Shown: positions 6,082 to 6,844 of the stretch, piece by piece | How the letters are laid out: the number at the start of each line of letters is the position of its first letter | How positions within the stretch are numbered: position 1 is the first letter of the stretch | Source: Flavobacterium sp. | GTDB lineage: Bacteria; Bacteroidota; Bacteroidia; Flavobacteriales; Flavobacteriaceae | NCBI GenBank assembly: GCA_023253295.1 | Contig: JALRGZ010000196.1 | Coordinates: 1-6,844, forward strand | Reading direction: 5' to 3' | DNA: 6,844 bases | Notes under the pieces: generated by a model | Database searches by the model: none | What the model was told of the DNA's origin: nothing | What the model saw: only the letters and a program-made list of their open reading frames with translations | Program-made: the position numbers and the translations under genes

Positions 6082-6844
6082 TTACTTTTCAATTTTTTCT
6101 AAATCTAGCAAAAAACTAAATTCTTTAGCTAATTCTTTTAGTGCTTCAAACCTTCCTGAAGCCCCGCCATGCCCTGCATCCATGTTTGTATCCAAATACA
6201 AAACAGTATCATCATTTTTATAGGTTCTTAGTTTCGCCACCCATTTAGCTGGCTCCCAATACTGAACCTGAGAATCATGTAGTCCCGTTGACACATACAT
6301 ATTGGGATACTTTTGTTTTTTAATATTATCATACGGAGAATACGATCGCATATATTGATAATATTTTTTAACATTTGGATTCCCCCATTCATCATACTCT
6401 CCGGTAGTCAACGGAATACTTTCATCTAACATCGTAGTCATCACATCCACAAATGGAACCTGAGCAATCACTCCATTATACAATTCCGATGCTTCATTGA
6501 TTATTACTCCCATCAATAATCCTCCTGCCGAACCTCCCTCAGCATACAAATGGGCTGCCGATGTATATTTCTGCTCAATCAAATATTTCGAACAATCTAT
6601 AAAATCTGTAAAAGTGTTTTTTTTATGAAGTAACTTACCATCCTCATACCATAGTCTTCCTAAGTCTTCTCCTCCGCGTATATGAGCTATTGCATAAATA
6701 AAACCTCTGTCTAATAACGATAATCTTGTTGACGAGAAATGAGCATCCATCGAATGTCCGTAAGAACCATAAGCATATAACAACAGTGGATTCTCTCCGT
6801 TTTTCTCTATTTCTTTACGATACACCATCGAAATGGGAACTTTA
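6082..6844 (-). CDS. S9 family oligopeptidase (oligopeptidase B-like), C-terminal part, 5' end off window
   Basis: This is the catalytic C-terminal part of a prolyl-oligopeptidase-family serine peptidase, which cleaves short peptides; oligopeptidase B types cut after basic residues. The frame stays open to the window edge, and the residues before the first internal Met read KVPIS, giving the family's VPIS-VYRK entry into the hydrolase domain. The Met at 6828 is therefore internal. Numbered from that Met, the catalytic triad is S100 in EGGSAGG, D185 in TGLHDSQV and H220 in DAGHGG. The oxyanion-region motif AHIRGGEDLGRLWYEDGKL (48-66) is also present. The family's usual length is about 680-720 residues, so roughly two thirds, including the beta-propeller, is missing because of the window edge, not because of mutation. 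Oligopeptidase B versus prolyl oligopeptidase is judged from overall motif resemblance; the full gene would settle it. Confidence 0.92.
   Translation of the reverse strand, partial: KVPISMVYRKEIEKNGENPLLLYAYGSYGHSMDAHFSSTRLSLLDRGFIYAIAHIRGGEDLGRLWYEDGKLLHKKNTFTDFIDCSKYLIEQKYTSAAHLYAEGGSAGGLLMGVIINEASELYNGVIAQVPFVDVMTTMLDESIPLTTGEYDEWGNPNVKKYYQYMRSYSPYDNIKKQKYPNMYVSTGLHDSQVQYWEPAKWVAKLRTYKNDDTVLYLDTNMDAGHGGASGRFEALKELAKEFSFLLDLEKIEK

Noticed and set aside
6066..6085. T9 run on the minus strand just after the peptidase stop, considered as a terminator
   Set aside because: Only a 4-base AT-only pairing precedes the T-run, so no stable hairpin can be supported.
6082..6828. Met at 6828 as the true start of a short peptidase
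   Set aside because: The frame remains open upstream with the conserved residues KVPIS, so the gene continues past the window edge.

Overview
The window looks like chromosomal DNA from a Bacteroidota bacterium, most likely a Flavobacterium-type organism. The signs are strongly AT-rich DNA, no Shine-Dalgarno sequences before the starts, and promoter-like boxes of the Bacteroidota TAnnTTTG type. The protein types also fit: a FecA-type TonB-dependent receptor, a secreted GH39 glycosidase, a CBS/cysteine-synthase-type enzyme and an S9 oligopeptidase. Genus-level assignment is inference.

Layout. A 97-base leader holds a likely promoter and is followed by a plus-strand AraC-family regulator (98-964). 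All other genes are on the minus strand. The regulator meets the TonB-dependent receptor gene (969-3068) tail to tail with only 4 bases between stop codons. Upstream of the receptor gene on the minus strand, 34 bases away, lies the GH39 glycosidase gene (3103-4794), so the two probably form an operon read glycosidase then receptor. The 175-base gap 4795-4969 is the longest without a gene. It holds a candidate promoter and leader for this operon and a good rho-independent terminator for the next gene. That gene (4970-6010) encodes a PLP enzyme of the cystathionine beta-synthase/cysteine synthase family without a regulatory tail. A 71-base gap with a promoter-like box separates it from the C-terminal part of an S9 oligopeptidase (6082-6844), whose 5' part lies beyond the right edge.

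How the genes may work together. The glycosidase and receptor look like a small outer-membrane uptake and sugar-trimming unit. The AraC protein, with a sugar-sensor-like cupin N-terminus, is a plausible but unproven regulator of it. There is no SusD gene, and the receptor lacks the N-terminal carboxypeptidase-like extension typical of SusC, so this is not a standard polysaccharide utilization locus. The PLP enzyme and the peptidase look like independent housekeeping genes.

No RNA gene, mobile element, CRISPR array or obviously new defence or biosynthetic system was found. The window reads as mostly ordinary chromosome; the points worth a second look are the unusual glycosidase/receptor pairing and several small regulatory and active-site details.
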